From NCBI GenBank assembly GCA_029962745.1, contig CM057162.1, positions 19,489,840 to 19,553,839 of the forward strand: 64,000 bases of DNA, given 5' to 3'. The position numbers and the translations under genes were made by a program. The notes under the pieces were generated by a model that did no database searches, was not told the DNA's origin, and saw nothing but the letters and a program-made list of their open reading frames with translations. The DNA comes from Echinometra lucunter (lineage: Eukaryota > Echinodermata > Echinoidea > Camarodonta > Echinometridae). Below are positions 1 through 12,700 of this stretch, in pieces (positions within the stretch are counted from its first letter, which is position 1; every line of letters starts with the position of its first letter).

Positions 1-2247
1 GGGTAGAGCTCCTGCCCTTCCCTCTGACACCCTGTAGGCTGTACCAAACATAAACACTACATGTTACTGCTGTAATCATCATCTTCCCCAGAATGCATTC
101 ATACACAGTACAAGGACACTTTCAATAGGCCTTAGAGATCTCCATTGATCTACTGCAATCAGTCTGGCCCTGTTATGAAACAGATCCTTGATGGCCAATT
201 GTTTACATCAGAGTTTCAAAGCTCATGTACAGTTTTGATAACAAAAGAAAAAAAGGTACACAAATATTGTAATGATACACATTTTATGTGAAAACAAGAG
301 CCACTGAAAATATTTGAAAAGAAACTGAAGAATAAAAACAAATGCCACTGTATCTATGACTTAAGATTATTCCTGTAATGATACACAGTACAAGAATGTG
401 TGTATGATGAACTTAAATTTTCTGATAAAACACTCATTACTCAACCTGTATGTCATAACAGAAATATCAGATTACCTTTAAACTACAAAGGCAATCATGG
501 TAGCAACATGCATCTCTCTCTATAATCAGGGCCATTTCATTTCCACTCGTCATCAAATCCGCCTGTGTGTGACCCCCAGGGTTTGGTTGACGCACACTCA
601 TTCCCTGTTGCTAAGCAGTGTTTAATTGTTTGCTGTCATTATCACACAATCCCGTGTTCTTTTGCTAGATTCTCCCTGGAAAACATTGTATAAGGTTTTC
701 ACTCTAGGAAAGATTCCCTTTGAAGGACAACATTTGCATACCTAATGGAATTATGATATACTGGTTTGAGTATACATGTAGATGTTTTTCATATCTCACT
801 TTTTAGTTCAAAGATAAACTGGAGTTCTGGTCAAGTGATTATAATATGAAAAAAACTGTTCCCAAGTAATTGTAATTGGGAAAGTTAGATTAGTTGTATG
901 GACAAAGGTGTCCTAGAATGAGATTGAGGGATTACTGGATTGATAATGAATTTAATAACTTTCCCCAAGAAGGTAGTAGCACTGCACAGAGAAATGAGCA
1001 CATAGAACCAAACACGAATGTGGTATTTTATAAATGTTTGGCCCAAATTATTTTTGTCATACATGTACTAGTACTGGTGTATTTCCAATATTAAGGGCAT
1101 TTAAAGGAAATCCTTAGGGGACCTTTTTACTATGATATTGTTCCTAACCAATTAATATGAAAAGAATGAAAAAGCTCATAAACTGTTTTTCACCCTTCCC
1201 AGAACTCAAGACCATGTGCAGTCAAAATTTATGTCTCGCCCCTGCCAGATTAGAAATATATCGCAAATTCATCTTAATTTCTTTTTTAAATTTTCATTGA
1301 AAAATCTAATAATTCATTTTATCAGTCTAAGAGATTAATTAAAATGTTACTGTTACTGCATTAAATATCTGAAACGACTGTAGAGAATATTGTTATTAAA
1401 ATCATTGCCATGCTATTCCTGTGTGCACACATCTTTCGACGGTTCCCTCGCGGAGATGTGTGTATTACATATGGTGAGCAGGCGAGTATCGCAGCGGATT
1501 TTTATAGCGCACGAATACTTCTTAGGCATTATGCTCTACGTCGATGTCTTGGCCATGCATATTTGAGCTTGAGTTTTGCATGCCATGCGTGAGCACGTGC
1601 ATGCAAATGAACAACGTTGTGTATTCGTTGTCTCCACTGCACTGAACTAGGAAAACGTCTTTCTAGACATCCTTGTTCGAATTTTCAGTGGTTATTTCTA
1701 GTTTGGCCAAGTCGGCTGGTTATCACACAACGTGTCGAAACCCTCGGCCTCTTCATATTACTTTGTCTTTACAAATCAATTAAAAACTAATTTTGAGGAA
1801 AAATCAATCTAAGTAAGATATGTTTACTTGTTTTTTGAGGTGTAGATTTATTTTTTTTCCATTCTGTGTTTATGATTGCCACGAGTTTAAAATTGAATAG
1901 ACGGCTGGTTGTCCCTCTTGTATATGAGCTTTTCGAGTAAGGGAAAGTTACGGCAAGGTCCTACAATATTGTACATGTGTGATAACTGTTAGAATTTTAT
2001 TCCTCCGATTCTCTTCCTCTTTAAGTTTTTAGTGACAAGAATGCAAATACATCTTTGATTTACAGTCTTCAAAAAGTGAATGCAGTAAAAATCTCATCAT
2101 ATACTTTCCCTTCTATGTATTTTTTTTTCTCCCAAATGAGTTGTCAAATTGGGGGTGCGGCCTATGAGGGGCTGCGGCGTTTACACCAGAGAATACAGTA
2201 TTTTCTTTTTTATGTAGTGGAATGGTTTGAGATGTGGAACATAAAGA
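1..2247. other. No gene recognised; intron or 3' side of the MEGF8-like gene
   Basis: AT-rich sequence without a recognisable exon on either strand. Short open frames here (around 894-1094 and 1410-1592) match no family I know and lack convincing splice or promoter context. A degenerate stretch near 1201-1300 resembles the end of the repeat family seen at 39.4, 51.7 and 53.3 kb. Because exon 3 of the MEGF8-like gene ends in a good donor at 12701, this region is probably an intron of that gene or holds exons I failed to recognise. Confidence 0.4.
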
Positions 2248-2411
2248 AAATAATCACCTTTTTGGTTTCAGGTGAAGAGGCAAACTATCACTTCCACGGC
2301 GATCTGGCCATACACGCTATCTTTCCTCAGCTTCGCTTCAGAAAGATAGCTACATCCAGATTGCCTCGTAAGTGATAGTTTACCCATCACCTTCACCAAT
2401 GGTGATTATTT
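2248..2411. repeat. Foldback (hairpin) element, about 165 bp
   Basis: The two halves are imperfect reverse complements. The left arm starts AAATAATCACC, carries AAACTATCACTT and GATCTGG, and reaches GCTATCTTTC. The right arm mirrors this with GAAAGATAGC, AAGTGATAGTTT and GGTGATTATTT. The loop is only about 15 bases. This is the structure of a hairpin MITE. No coding capacity is visible, and an open frame running through it is a by-product. Confidence 0.7.
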
Positions 2412-3154
2412 GCTTAATATCACTGATGTCTTAAACAATGACAGTTTAAAATATTACAGGGTCTGTCTTTTAAACAATATTACTCAAAATTTGAACAACA
2501 AAATTTCATACAGCATTTTTGCTGTGCTCAAAGTCATTTCTTGACTAAATTGCCCTGAACTACCTCTTTTCTTTTTTTTTCAATCAACACTTCCATACCA
2601 TTTAGATGTCCAGCAAGCCAGATGTTTGACTAGCTAATAGAGAAAAAGATAGAGCACAATGGGAGAACTTTCAAACGAGTGACTGGTAGTCCCTTGTACA
2701 GAGTACTCTGTATCATTGTTTGCAAAGTTTACATTGCTTTGAATGACTTGTTCTGATTGTTCAAACAATGTACAGTACATGTACTACTAAACATATATGT
2801 AAACCCTCCTTCTGTTCAATGTACATGTATGTACCTGTAATACATGTATATATTTCAAGTTTTTTCTACATATAAACTCTCTGTTATTCCCTTGAAAATA
2901 CTAGACTTGGAAAAAAATAAAATATTACCAAACTTAATTATAATGAATTTTGGTAGAGTCAAGAGAATATATGCACATACATGTATGCCAACATGTACAA
3001 TCATTGTATGCACTGAGAAATTTATGCTTGCAGAGGAAAAATTTTCTAACATTTAACGGTAAAATACTTTTTGTAAAAAAAAAAAATTCAAATAAAAGCA
3101 AGTCAATAATCATATGTCTAACCACATCCATGCGCAACAATCTTGCCGGCAAAT

Positions 3155-3828
3155 TGTAACATTTGACCTCATTTAACCGTTGACCTACATGTTAGACCTT
3201 TGACAACTAACAGTGAGGTCCCTGTAAGCCATCTACATATCCGAGTAAGGTTACAAATAGGTTTATGGTTCAAAAGGTATCAGCCTCAATTGGTAGAAAC
3301 TTGCAGGTAAATGTTAATATTTGACCTCATTTGACCTTCGACCTACACACACGACCTTTGACCCCTCAATAACATTGTATGGTAACTACCATCCAAGTTT
3401 GGTTACAAAGGGGCAAGTGGTTAAAAAGTTATAGACCCCAGTAGAAAATGTGAACATTTTTAACTCATTTGACCTTTGACCTACATACATGACCTTTGAC
3501 CCCCAAATTACAGTGAGGTCCCTATAAAGCATCTACCATCCAAGTTAGGTTACAAACGGGCTAATGGTTCGAAAGTTACTAACCCCAGTAAAAGATGCTA
3601 ACATTTGGTTTCATTTGACCTCTGGCCTAAATGTACATAAATTACTTTTGACTTAATTACAAATTACATGTACATGTAGATGTAGAAGCATTTACCATCC
3701 AAGTTTGGTTCTAAATCAGCAAATGGTCACAAAGTTATTCAAGTTTCATTTAAGCGTTACGGACAGACAACGGACGGATGCCGCTACGGATCCCTAGTCT
3801 CGCTCCGCCTTCGGTGGCTCGACAAAAC
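3155..3828. repeat. Tandem-core repeat element, GTCTCGCTCC-end family, copy 1
   Basis: About four diverged units of 140-160 bp begin near 3163, 3319, 3461 and 3612. Each holds TTTGACCT/TTGACC blocks followed by a CATCCAAGTTTGGTTACAAA-like stretch. The array ends with a GGACAGACAACGGACGG tract, then GGATCCCTAGTCTCGCTCC and a closing GGTGGCTCGACAAA. A second copy of the family lies at 10786-12018. The DR1-like string TTGACCTTTGACC occurs at about 3468. Confidence 0.65.
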
Positions 3829-3839
3829 TTTTGCACATT

Positions 3840-6800
3840 TCTTCTATTGTTACATGTAAGATGTGATTTCATGGGATTACACTGATGCAAGCAATGTTAA
3901 AAATATTATCATACAATGCATGGAACTTTTGAAAGCTGTATTTTGTACATGAAATGTATTCGTTATGAATTAGCCACAATTAATGAACCTAAGTTTGGCT
4001 GATGTGGCTAAGTCTGGCTAATTACAAAAATAGGCCTCCTCTACAAAATCGTCATCGGTACGTATTCTAAATTTATAATATCAACAGAGCATGGTGTATC
4101 ATGCACTATACTGCATTATGTGCACAACAAATACTAAATTATCCCAAGCACAGTTTTGTTTTATCAAGGCCGAAGGCCCAGATAAAATAGACGTAGTATT
4201 TGGAGTTCATAATGTACATGTAGTTCAGTGCATCAGTAGAGCATACACTATTTATAATTAGTAAATACACCCTTAACGTTCCACATTTCAAGAGTAGACT
4301 GTATTTGGATCAGGCTTTCTCGACTGCATCTATATGTATATTGCCTACCCAGCTTCGCTCAAATGTGCGCAGCTAAAAACAGTGGTAAAAATAGGTACAC
4401 GCAGGGTGCTTTTGATGCACAGTCCTATACACCTTTGTACGCACCTAGCCATATAAAACCGGGTAGTAACAGTACAGGTATATGCAGGATCGTGCACTAT
4501 TAAAAATTTTTGCACGTCACGTTATGCAAATCTAAACAATCACAGTGTGTATTATACTATTTACTATAAATACATGTATACATAGATATTTTGAGCCAAG
4601 ATAGAGAGGCCATGCCTTCATGTTCATGCATGTCAGCCCTTTACTGTAGACCAAATAAGACAATCAAAGCACATGCCAATTCACCTTCAGGGAAACAGCA
4701 GGGCTGCCAACACTCACACATTGAGCATGAGCAAAGGATATACATGTATATTTACGAAGAACTTTCAGTACCAAAATAAAGCACGCGTACGTCTTGTAGT
4801 ACGTGGAATAGCCACATATCATGCGTCATCGATAACAACAAACGGTTTCACGTGCAGTATTACAAACATTAACAATTTGTTCAAAAGCATGCATATTCCC
4901 GGGGATTTTTGGGGGGGTCTATTGGACTCATCGAGGTTCAATTATATATTTTCAGAGTTTGAAATTTTATGTGAATCACCTTTTCCATATATTTAGATGA
5001 ATCCTAGGGGAATTAACTGAATTTCAAATTCCCTGTTTTTGTGTATTAACCTATGGCAGCTAGATGGTCAAAAGCCTGCAACGTACCCGAAATTTATGGG
5101 GAGTCTTTGAATTTTTGGGAGCATTTAATAATCTTTTCCAAAGTCTAAAATTACATAATATAAATCACATTTGAAATAAATTCAAACCAGTAATAGGGGA
5201 ACTATAATCCATCTTAAAATCCCTGTTTTTATGTGTTATCCCTATGGCAGGTGACTCTGTCAAAAAGCAGGCATGATCCTGAAGATTTACAGTGCCATTT
5301 ATTGAAAATAAAGTTTTATGAAATGTTCTTTTAACTATCCATTCTTCTGTCTGTGCAAAAATCAGACTTTAAAACAAAGTTTTAGATATGAAATATCAAG
5401 AATAGATTAGACATCTTTTCACACGTTATACCTATGGAAGACGCAATTTTCTGAGTCCATTTTTCAACACAGCATTTACCCTGGCCAAAATGTACTACAG
5501 AAGTAGGCGAGAGTAATTTGTCTTGTAATCCAATGTCTTTGGCGTGAGACTCACGTATTTCACCCATTTCTCATGCTCTCACACTAATCATGAAATTTCT
5601 TACGCTCGAATCTGAAATAACTAAATAATGATAAAAAGGATAGATTTCAATAAAATGGCGACCAACTCAAGAATTTAGGAAACGCTGAAAAACTTGTGAA
5701 AGTTTTCCCACCTTTTGTTGAAAGCTGTGAAAGTTTTCCCACCTTTTGTTGAAAGCTGTAAAAGTTTTCCCACCTTTTGTCGACAGCCCTCGATTTCATT
5801 TCGAGCATGTACGTGGGTAAGATCTGATCCGCGCCTAGCAGGCCAACCATGTCCACGTGCGCGCCCATGCACAGGGCTAGGCTATATTATATGCATCGAT
5901 ATCCTCACATGACCGGCCCGTACCGTATACGAACAACACATTAATTCTCTATGTTTATATGGAACACTTTCAGCCATAATGACAATGAAGATGGCAAAAG
6001 AAGAGGCTTGATACAAGAAATTTTCTGTTTGGATGCTTGCTTGTTGCATCTTCCCATCATCTGCACCCAAGAGTAGCTACATGTACAGTGTACATCTAAA
6101 ACCTCGGTCAAACAGAGAAGGGAACCAAATAAAGACATGGTTGGCAGTTCAACTAGTGGGTATTCCATTTTTATCATTTTCTTTGCATGTAAATATTTAT
6201 AATTTTCTCTCTTCATAATGCCTTTAGGTAAAATACTCTATAAAGTATACACCAGATCACACAATTTCACCTTGAAAAATAAAAAAAGTTCCACACAGTG
6301 GGAGGGGGGACGCCCCCCTCCCACCCTCTCCCCCACTCCCTTGCTTCGCTCGGTCGGGCTTGGTCGCTTCGCTCCCTCGCACTTCACTTCTCATATAATC
6401 TCACTCTCAACTATTATCCAATGCTGGTAGCCATGGAACAGTGACTTGGGAGGTCTGCTAGAGATTAGACTATCTACTTGCCAAGATCAAATTCTGAATC
6501 ATCACTCAACATCACAAGTGGTTTGTCTGCGACCGTGGCGACAAGACTCTTTTAACCCAATACAGCTACATGTCCATGTATGCACTTCTTCATAGCACTG
6601 TTCATATTTCTGCATTTTCTTAAACCCAGGACACTGTTGGCCCACATCCACACACATACATGTGTATTTCTGTACACACTCGCAGTCAGAAAAACGTGTG
6701 AAAAGGGTAGTTTTTGCCAGTTCAGGCACATCACACGTAATAAGGGTGCCAAAAAGACCAAAAATCAGGGAAAAGGGAACTAGTTTTTTAAGTTTGTTAA

Positions 6801-6960
6801 AGTGATTACACAATGGTAAATTTTTTTTGGATATATGATCGAGAATAGAATTATAAGAAGAATAACATTACAATTATGATGATTTTCAATCGAAATCAAT
6901 GCATTTTGGCTAATTTTCTCATAAAAAGTCAAGAGCTGACCCAAAAATTTGAGTATGAGG
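3840..6960. other. Non-genic stretch with dispersed repeats
   Basis: No exon is recognised. Around 4485-4575 is a copy of a dispersed repeat (GTGCACTAT, then AATTTTTGCACGTCAC, then an ACAATCACA block) also found at 19457-19560. A GC-richer low-complexity block with GCTTCGCTC motifs lies at about 6300-6400. Open frames in 4.6-6.2 kb match no known protein. Confidence 0.4.
5694..5790. repeat. Minisatellite, three 31-bp units
   Basis: Three consecutive near-identical 31-bp units contain GAAAGTTTTCCCACC and TTTTGTTGAAAGCTG. The third has diverged to TTTTGTCGACAGC. Overlapping open frames on both strands are simply the repeat translated in phase. Confidence 0.85.
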
Positions 6961-6962
6961 TA

Positions 6963-7110
6963 TGACGTCAAAGTGGGTACCCAGCTTCGCGCATTGCAGT
7001 TGTGCTGCGCGCTAGACTGTACAATACGTATTATACCTTGCGCGCATTTTGCTAGAAGTGCGCGACAAGGTACCCACTTTGACGTCATTTTGACGTCAAA
7101 GTGGGTACCC
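6963..7110. repeat. Hairpin repeat ending in TGACGTCA
   Basis: TGACGTCAAAGTGGGTACC at 6963 is mirrored by GGTACCCACTTTGACGTCA ending at 7087, with a GC-rich interior containing GCGCGC-type runs. A third copy of the arm in the first orientation follows immediately at 7091. The arms contain the palindromic CRE octamer TGACGTCA and, overlapping it, a GGTACC palindrome. Confidence 0.75.
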
Positions 7111-7235
7111 AGTTGAAACTGGGTCACAGCTGAGGGGTTAAAAATATCCTGAAATCTTACCACATTTGGGGATTTCCTTGACTTTTAAAAGAAACTTTAG
7201 GCAGATGATTTTCTGCTAATAAAATCATGCTCTTT

Positions 7236-7282
7236 TAAATGAACTAACATTGTTTCAGCATTGGGTACCCCCTTTAACACAC
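7236..7282 (-). repeat. Dispersed repeat end (GGGGTACCCAATGCTGAAAC)
   Basis: On the minus strand this reads AAAGGGGGTACCCAATGC followed by TGAAACAATGTTAGTTC. A near-identical plus-strand copy is at 57324-57363, so this is one end of a dispersed element. The other end was not identified. Confidence 0.55.
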
Positions 7283-8150
7283 ATAAATATAGGGTATTCC
7301 TTTCCCCATCATTAGTCTGGACTACATGTAGCCTCGAATTTGGTACAGTACATTGTATGATCAGAGAGGTTGTAAATTAGGGAGTAAATTTTTCAACAGG
7401 CTAGAAAAAATTAAAAAGGGGGTGAACTGGATAAAATAATGGATAGAACTCATTTAGGGTGGCTTGAAAAACCTGTGGTCATGCATGTGTACAGGAATTA
7501 TACTGACTGCCTCCCCCCCCCCCCCCCCCCGACACGTACACTGCATCATGGCCCTGTTCACATTACAACATTGGAGATGTTGACCATAAATGTTCTATGA
7601 ACAATGGCTCTGCACTCAGAACAGAATAAATTTCTCCTGATACATGTATCGATATACATGTACATCAAGCTCCTTGTATTAAACATTGCAGCAGTAAGGA
7701 CATCTGTACACAAGCATTTTACAAAGTGCATCGACACCTGGGGGAGGGGGCATTTCATCAAGGATCTTGTCAGCAAATTATCAGTGCTAACAACTTTTCA
7801 GTGCATATTGGCTAGTCAGAAATTGTAGGTTCGAACAGACTTTGTCAGTGAAACCACTGACAAGACATTAATGAAATGCCCCTCAGATACATGTACATGT
7901 ACACTTCATTTTTAGCAAGGTCTTGCTTGAGTGACATCTGCATCAGAAATTGATTTCAAAATTTACCGTCATGAATCTTGAACCTGTAACCAGGACTACA
8001 TATTACATGTATATGATATACATGTAACGCAGTGTCTTCTGCATACATGTACAAGCATTGTTCATGTAAACGTACATGCATTGGTACACATGCATCATGC
8101 ATGCAGAGTTCATAAAGTTTCTAAGGGTACAGCAAACACACACACACATG

Positions 8151-8567
8151 TTAACCCATTCCTGACAGGAATTATTTAAAGCCTAATTTGATCAGCTTTT
8201 ATTCTTTAAATTGGCAACACCAAATTTTTTATATTTTATTGCTACATTTTCCTTATAAACATCATGTATCTGAAATGAATATAAATTGACAGAAATTATG
8301 ATGAGAAGTCAAAAACTTGCCAATTTGCAGGGGAAAACGGTGATTTTAAACCTTCTATCACATTGCCAATTTAAGGATTTTAATGCTTATTTTCCTTTAA
8401 AAAATTTTCAGCATCAAACAATGAATATTGACACAACCAAAATGGGCACAGTTTGTGTAGAATTTTTTGCTCTTTCTGCTCATGTATTTGGTATGATTTT
8501 TAGGGCTTTGCATCAAAAGATATTAGGCCAAACCACAAAATTGGGACCTCTGTCACGAATGGGTTAA
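8151..8567. repeat. Terminal-inverted-repeat element, about 417 bp
   Basis: The left end TTAACCCATTCCTGACAG is mirrored by CTGTCACGAATGGGTTAA at the right end. The terminal TTAA could be part of the repeat or a target-site duplication. The interior has a 93-codon open frame (8286-8567) with no family resemblance that ends inside the terminal repeat. It is best read as a non-autonomous DNA transposon. Confidence 0.65.
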
Positions 8568-9079
8568 GTGAGTACATGGGTAGGATCTCTGTTGCCAGCA
8601 ACCACTGTTGTCATCCCTAAAAGCTAATTGCTTATCACATGATAAATAAACCAAAGGGGTTTTTTTTTTTAATGTATCAACATTAATCGAGACGACCGCC
8701 TGATCTCACAAGCTATCGACAAGCGCAAGCGAAAATACATACCATAAGCTAAGCAGCACTCTCGGAGCCGATTTGAAGACCAAGACTGACTGTAATGTGC
8801 AAGTAATGAGTACCAGTACTTGTGTTGTGAAAATACATACTCTTCAAATTGAAAATAAAAATATAGCGATAACTTCAGCATGTATGGTGAAGTCAAGCAT
8901 CACAGGGCCCGGTTAGTACTTGGGTGGGAGACTGGTCACCTGTTCGCTGCTGGTTTCATATCCACGTGGAAAGTGAAGATGCATCAGGTGCAGTGGATTA
9001 TCATGCGACTGTCAGTGTGTGAGTTTCTGTGGGTTTCTGCTCCTTTTTCATTTTTTACATCCTTCTGTCTTCAATGTCA

Positions 9080-9669
9080 TTAAAGGAGAATGCAACCCAG
9101 ACATCAGTGTACTTCCATTGAATGAAGAAGAACAAGAAGAATAAACAGTGAAAGTTTGAGCAAAATCGGACAATCTGTTCAAGAGTTAAGAACTTTGAAA
9201 GTTTAAATAAAACCTTATTATGGGGATCATTGAGCTGGCAACTCCGCCAGCATCTGTGATGTCATCGTGGACAACTCTCCATTCATTTTGTACACAGAAT
9301 TTCACATTTTCTTCATTTTCAATAAAAACAGAAATTTGTTTGATTTATTGTTTGAGTATGACATGGCTACATCAAATCTGCAAGCATTTTGGGAAGAATT
9401 ATGTTGATTCCCGACTTGAAATTTTATAAAAATCCATTTTTTAAAAGATTTATGCACAAAATGAATGGAGAGTTGTCCACGATGACATCACAGATGCTGG
9501 CAAAGTTGCCAACTCAAGGATCCCTGTAATAGGGATTTACTGAAACTTTCAAAATTCATAACTTTTGAACAGATTGCCTGATTTTGCTCAAACTTTCACA
9601 GGTTACTCTTCTTGGTCATCTCCATTCACTATTAGAGCACACTGATGCCTGGGTTGCATTCTCCTTTAA
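9080..9669. repeat. Long foldback element B, copy 1 (590 bp)
   Basis: The ends are TTAAAGGAGAATGCAACCC and its reverse complement GGTTGCATTCTCCTTTAA. Complementarity continues inward for roughly 200 bp per arm: GCAAAATCGGACAATCTGTT pairs with AACAGATTGCCTGATTTTGC, and ACAACTCTCCATTCATTTTG pairs with AAAATGAATGGAGAGTTGT. No transposase is visible. A second, similarly sized copy lies at 38558-39152. Both copies are bounded by TTAA, which may be the target duplication. Confidence 0.85.
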
Positions 9670-10785
9670 CTTTTACAGGGTGAGCCTTTTTTTTTCATGG
9701 AATTCTGTGCCTCTTTGTTGCATATTTTTTCGTATTGGGTATGAATTAATATCTAAACCCAATTCTGTTTCACTTGTACTGTGTTGTTCTGTGTGCGATT
9801 CATAAATCAATAGTATGTACCCTGGCGGGCCGGAGCTAGTGTACTGTAATCTAAATATTACCCACCATCACTAATGTCGACAATGTGTTTTTGTTGGCTA
9901 AAATTTAATACAACATGTCAGCAGAGAATTTTTTTCTCAACGATAGCACTATCTAATGAATTCATGCAGTGGACTTGAAAACATACAAATCTCTATGTGT
10001 GAACTTGGTCTCATTACATGTAGATCAATCATCAAAACAATGCATTTTTCTTACTAGTGCTTTTAGTTTAACCTTCACATCTAGGCATGGCTCAACACTA
10101 ACATGCACCAAGGAGGCAGCTAGGCCTCCAATATTTAGGTCCAGACCCCGAAAATTGAACAATTCCAACATAGGGTGCCATACATGCAGAGCCTAAATTT
10201 TTTTACCATGGAGCCCTGACATAAGTCCAGAAAGTAAATCTTCCCTGTCTACATGAACATGTGTTTGCACAATTCGCACTTACGACTACAGCAGCTGTGC
10301 ACCTGCATTCAGATCTCACATGTGAACAAGGTCTAACTTTTACATGTACATGTAGGGCAGACATAGTGCACTTCCCTTCCATGCACTTTGCCTGCGCTTT
10401 CCTCTGTGTGCTGCTTGCTATAAATAAGTACATGTACCTCCATAATAAACCACTGGTGTTTCGTAATGTCTCTCATCACACAATAGTTTGAATGCCTTAC
10501 ATGTAGCTTCAATCTTATTGGCAGTTTCTCAAATGGTAAACAAGCATCACTACCAAATGTGGGGTACTGAAGGTACATGTATTGTACACCAAAAATATAA
10601 TGCACCATATAACTTCATCTAATTTTCTAAATTATACTCCGACAATGATTAACCACAGTTCAAATTTCAAAGTCTCGGTTTGAAAAACAAGGTGATAGCT
10701 AGGTGTCTTGCCCCATTTGCACACAAACTAGGAAATTAATTCTGATTATCAGTGAAATACGAAGCATCGACCCCCCCCCCCCCCC
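9670..10785. other. Non-genic intronic or intergenic sequence
   Basis: No exon is recognised. The sequence is AT-rich with scattered ACATGTAC strings and a poly-C run at about 10771-10785. Overlapping short frames on both strands at 10.2-10.6 kb look like chance. Confidence 0.35.
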
Positions 10786-12018
10786 AATACACAATGAGTC
10801 CCTGTAAAGTATCTAAAATCCAAGTTTGGTCACAAACCAGCTAATGGTTGCAAAGTCACGAAATTTGCAGACAAATTTAAACATTTGACCCCATTAGACC
10901 TTTGACCTACATACATGAACTTTCACTCCCAATAACAGTGAAGTCCCTATACAGCATAGACTAAATTTGGTCACAAACCAGCTAATGGTTGCAAAGTCAC
11001 AAAACTTGTAGGCAAATTTAAACATTCGACCTCAATTGACCTCTGACCTACATATATGTACATGACCTTTGACTTCCAATAACAGTGAAGTTCCAGTAAG
11101 GGGCAACTCCATGATTAGTAACGTTACATTTAGGCAAATGTTCATACCTTTTGATACAGCAAAATAAAAATCCATTTCATTTCAAGTCCTAATCTTGAAA
11201 CAACGTATTTTCCCACCCAAGGTCTACAGTATATGAAAAAATAAAAGCAACTGGACAATGCCAGAGCTGTTATGAGAACTTTTGACCATGGTTAGTTACG
11301 TTACAAAAAAAGGACACAAAAAAATGAGCGATGCTTTTGAAAAAAAATCTTTCCTTACTGTGTTGTACCTCAAACTTAGAGCCATATCAGCTTTACTTCT
11401 GATATGATGGCCAATGTTTATCCACAAAAATTCAAAAGTTTTCCTCTCTGCTTTTTAAAGTACCCCGGTAGACCCCAAAATCTTGGTTAGTCACGTTATG
11501 GTCAGTCACGTTACAATATGTCCAGCACTACATATTTAAGATTTTTATACATTTCAGCAACTTATTTTATAATATTTTTCTTTTAATTTGGTGACACACA
11601 ATGGCCTTCAGATTATCCAACTGAAAAAATTACAAAAGAACTGACAGTTTTCTGTCTAAGTCTAAAAAACTGTGTCTAGTCCCATACATGGAAGTTTTTG
11701 TATGGTTCGGACTCTGCTATAAGGAGACATTTGGAACAATTTTTTAGGGGGTGAGTATGAAACCCCTTTGCATTTACAATTTCTGTATGAATTTTAACCC
11801 CTTAAATTGACCTGAATTTGAGAAAGAGCAAAAATGAAGTTTAGGGCGATGTTCACTTAATCATGGAATTGCCCTAAGGCATCATTTGGTTACAAACAGG
11901 CTAATGGTCACTGCGTTATTTAAGTTTAAAAGCGTTACAGACGGACAGACGGACAGACGAAGGACGGACACTGCTAAGGATCCCTTAGTCTCGTTCCACT
12001 CGTGATGCTCGATAAAAA
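10786..12018. repeat. Tandem-core element, GTCTCGTTCC-end family, copy 2 (interrupted)
   Basis: Tandem units with ATTTGACCCC/TTTGACCTAC, then CAATAACAGTGAAG, then GGTCACAAACCAGCTAATGG resemble those at 3155-3828. The array breaks off at about 11098 and resumes at about 11878 with GCATCATTTGGTTACAAAC. It ends in GGACAGACGGACAG, GGATCCCTTAGTCTCG and GATGCTCGATAAAA. The break is filled by the separate element at 11099-11877, so this copy is older than that insertion. Confidence 0.65.
11099..11877. repeat. TIR element rich in GTTACGTTAC-type motifs, nested
   Basis: The ends AGGGGCAACTCCATGATTA and TAATCATGGAATTGCCCT are inverted repeats. The element, about 780 bp, sits exactly where the flanking tandem unit is interrupted. 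Inside, variants of TTAGTNACGTTAC recur (near 11117, 11292, 11485 and 11501). No protein is encoded. Confidence 0.7.
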
Positions 12019-12144
12019 TTGAGATAAAATCCAAATTTTCCTTGAAATTAATCTAGCTACACATAACCTCACCATGTGGAAAAGTTTATAAATTTTTTTT
12101 CTTGGATTCATATCTGTAAAATGTTACAATACCCTTAAAAAAAT

Positions 12145-12640
12145 ACTACATGTAGATGAATCCTCGACCTCACATGATCAAAATTTATGCCTCTGCTCCT
12201 CCCATATCCTCCTCCTGCCATATGCCTCCTCCTGCCTGAAATATATCACTTTTAATCATGGGCATTTAGAGTACAAAAACTGAAAAAAAGGTTGCATTTT
12301 AAAACTGTGTCAGTCACGTTTAAACTTGATACGTCAAATGGTTCTTATGTTATCACGAGAACAAGTAATTTTCACATATTTTCACACATTTTCACAATTT
12401 TCACATATACAATGACATAGTATGACCTTTGACCTTGTGATCCCCCCAAATCTAAGATCACTGTCCCTCCCATATGCATAAGATCACCCATGTTTTGAAG
12501 ATGATCCATCAAATGATTCTACACTTTTTAATAACGTAAGAATGAACCATTTTCATGTATATAATGACCTCTAGGACCTTTGACCTTTGACCTCATGACC
12601 CCAAAACCTACTCAGAGCATTGTCCTCCCATATGCAGAAT
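12145..12640. repeat. Degenerate copy of the GCCTCCGCC-end tandem family
   Basis: It begins with AGATGAATCCTCGACC and an AAATTTATGCCTCTGC block like the copies at 39.4, 51.7 and 53.3 kb. It contains TGACCTTTGACCTTGTGA at about 12421 and GACCTTTGACCTTTGACC at about 12575. It stops just short of the donor of MEGF8-like exon 3, and the right-hand closing repeat is not seen. It lies in the intron following exon 3. Confidence 0.55.
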
Positions 12641-12700
12641 ACAGAATAAGACTGAATGAAACTGAATTGATGAAAGCCTACATGTACATGTACATCTTAC

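Noticed and set aside
6502..6813. Cysteine-rich 103-codon minus-strand frame, candidate extra MEGF8 exon
   Set aside because: Cysteine spacing does not fit EGF or CUB repeats, there is no splice acceptor or donor at sensible places, and part of it is TGT-rich low complexity.
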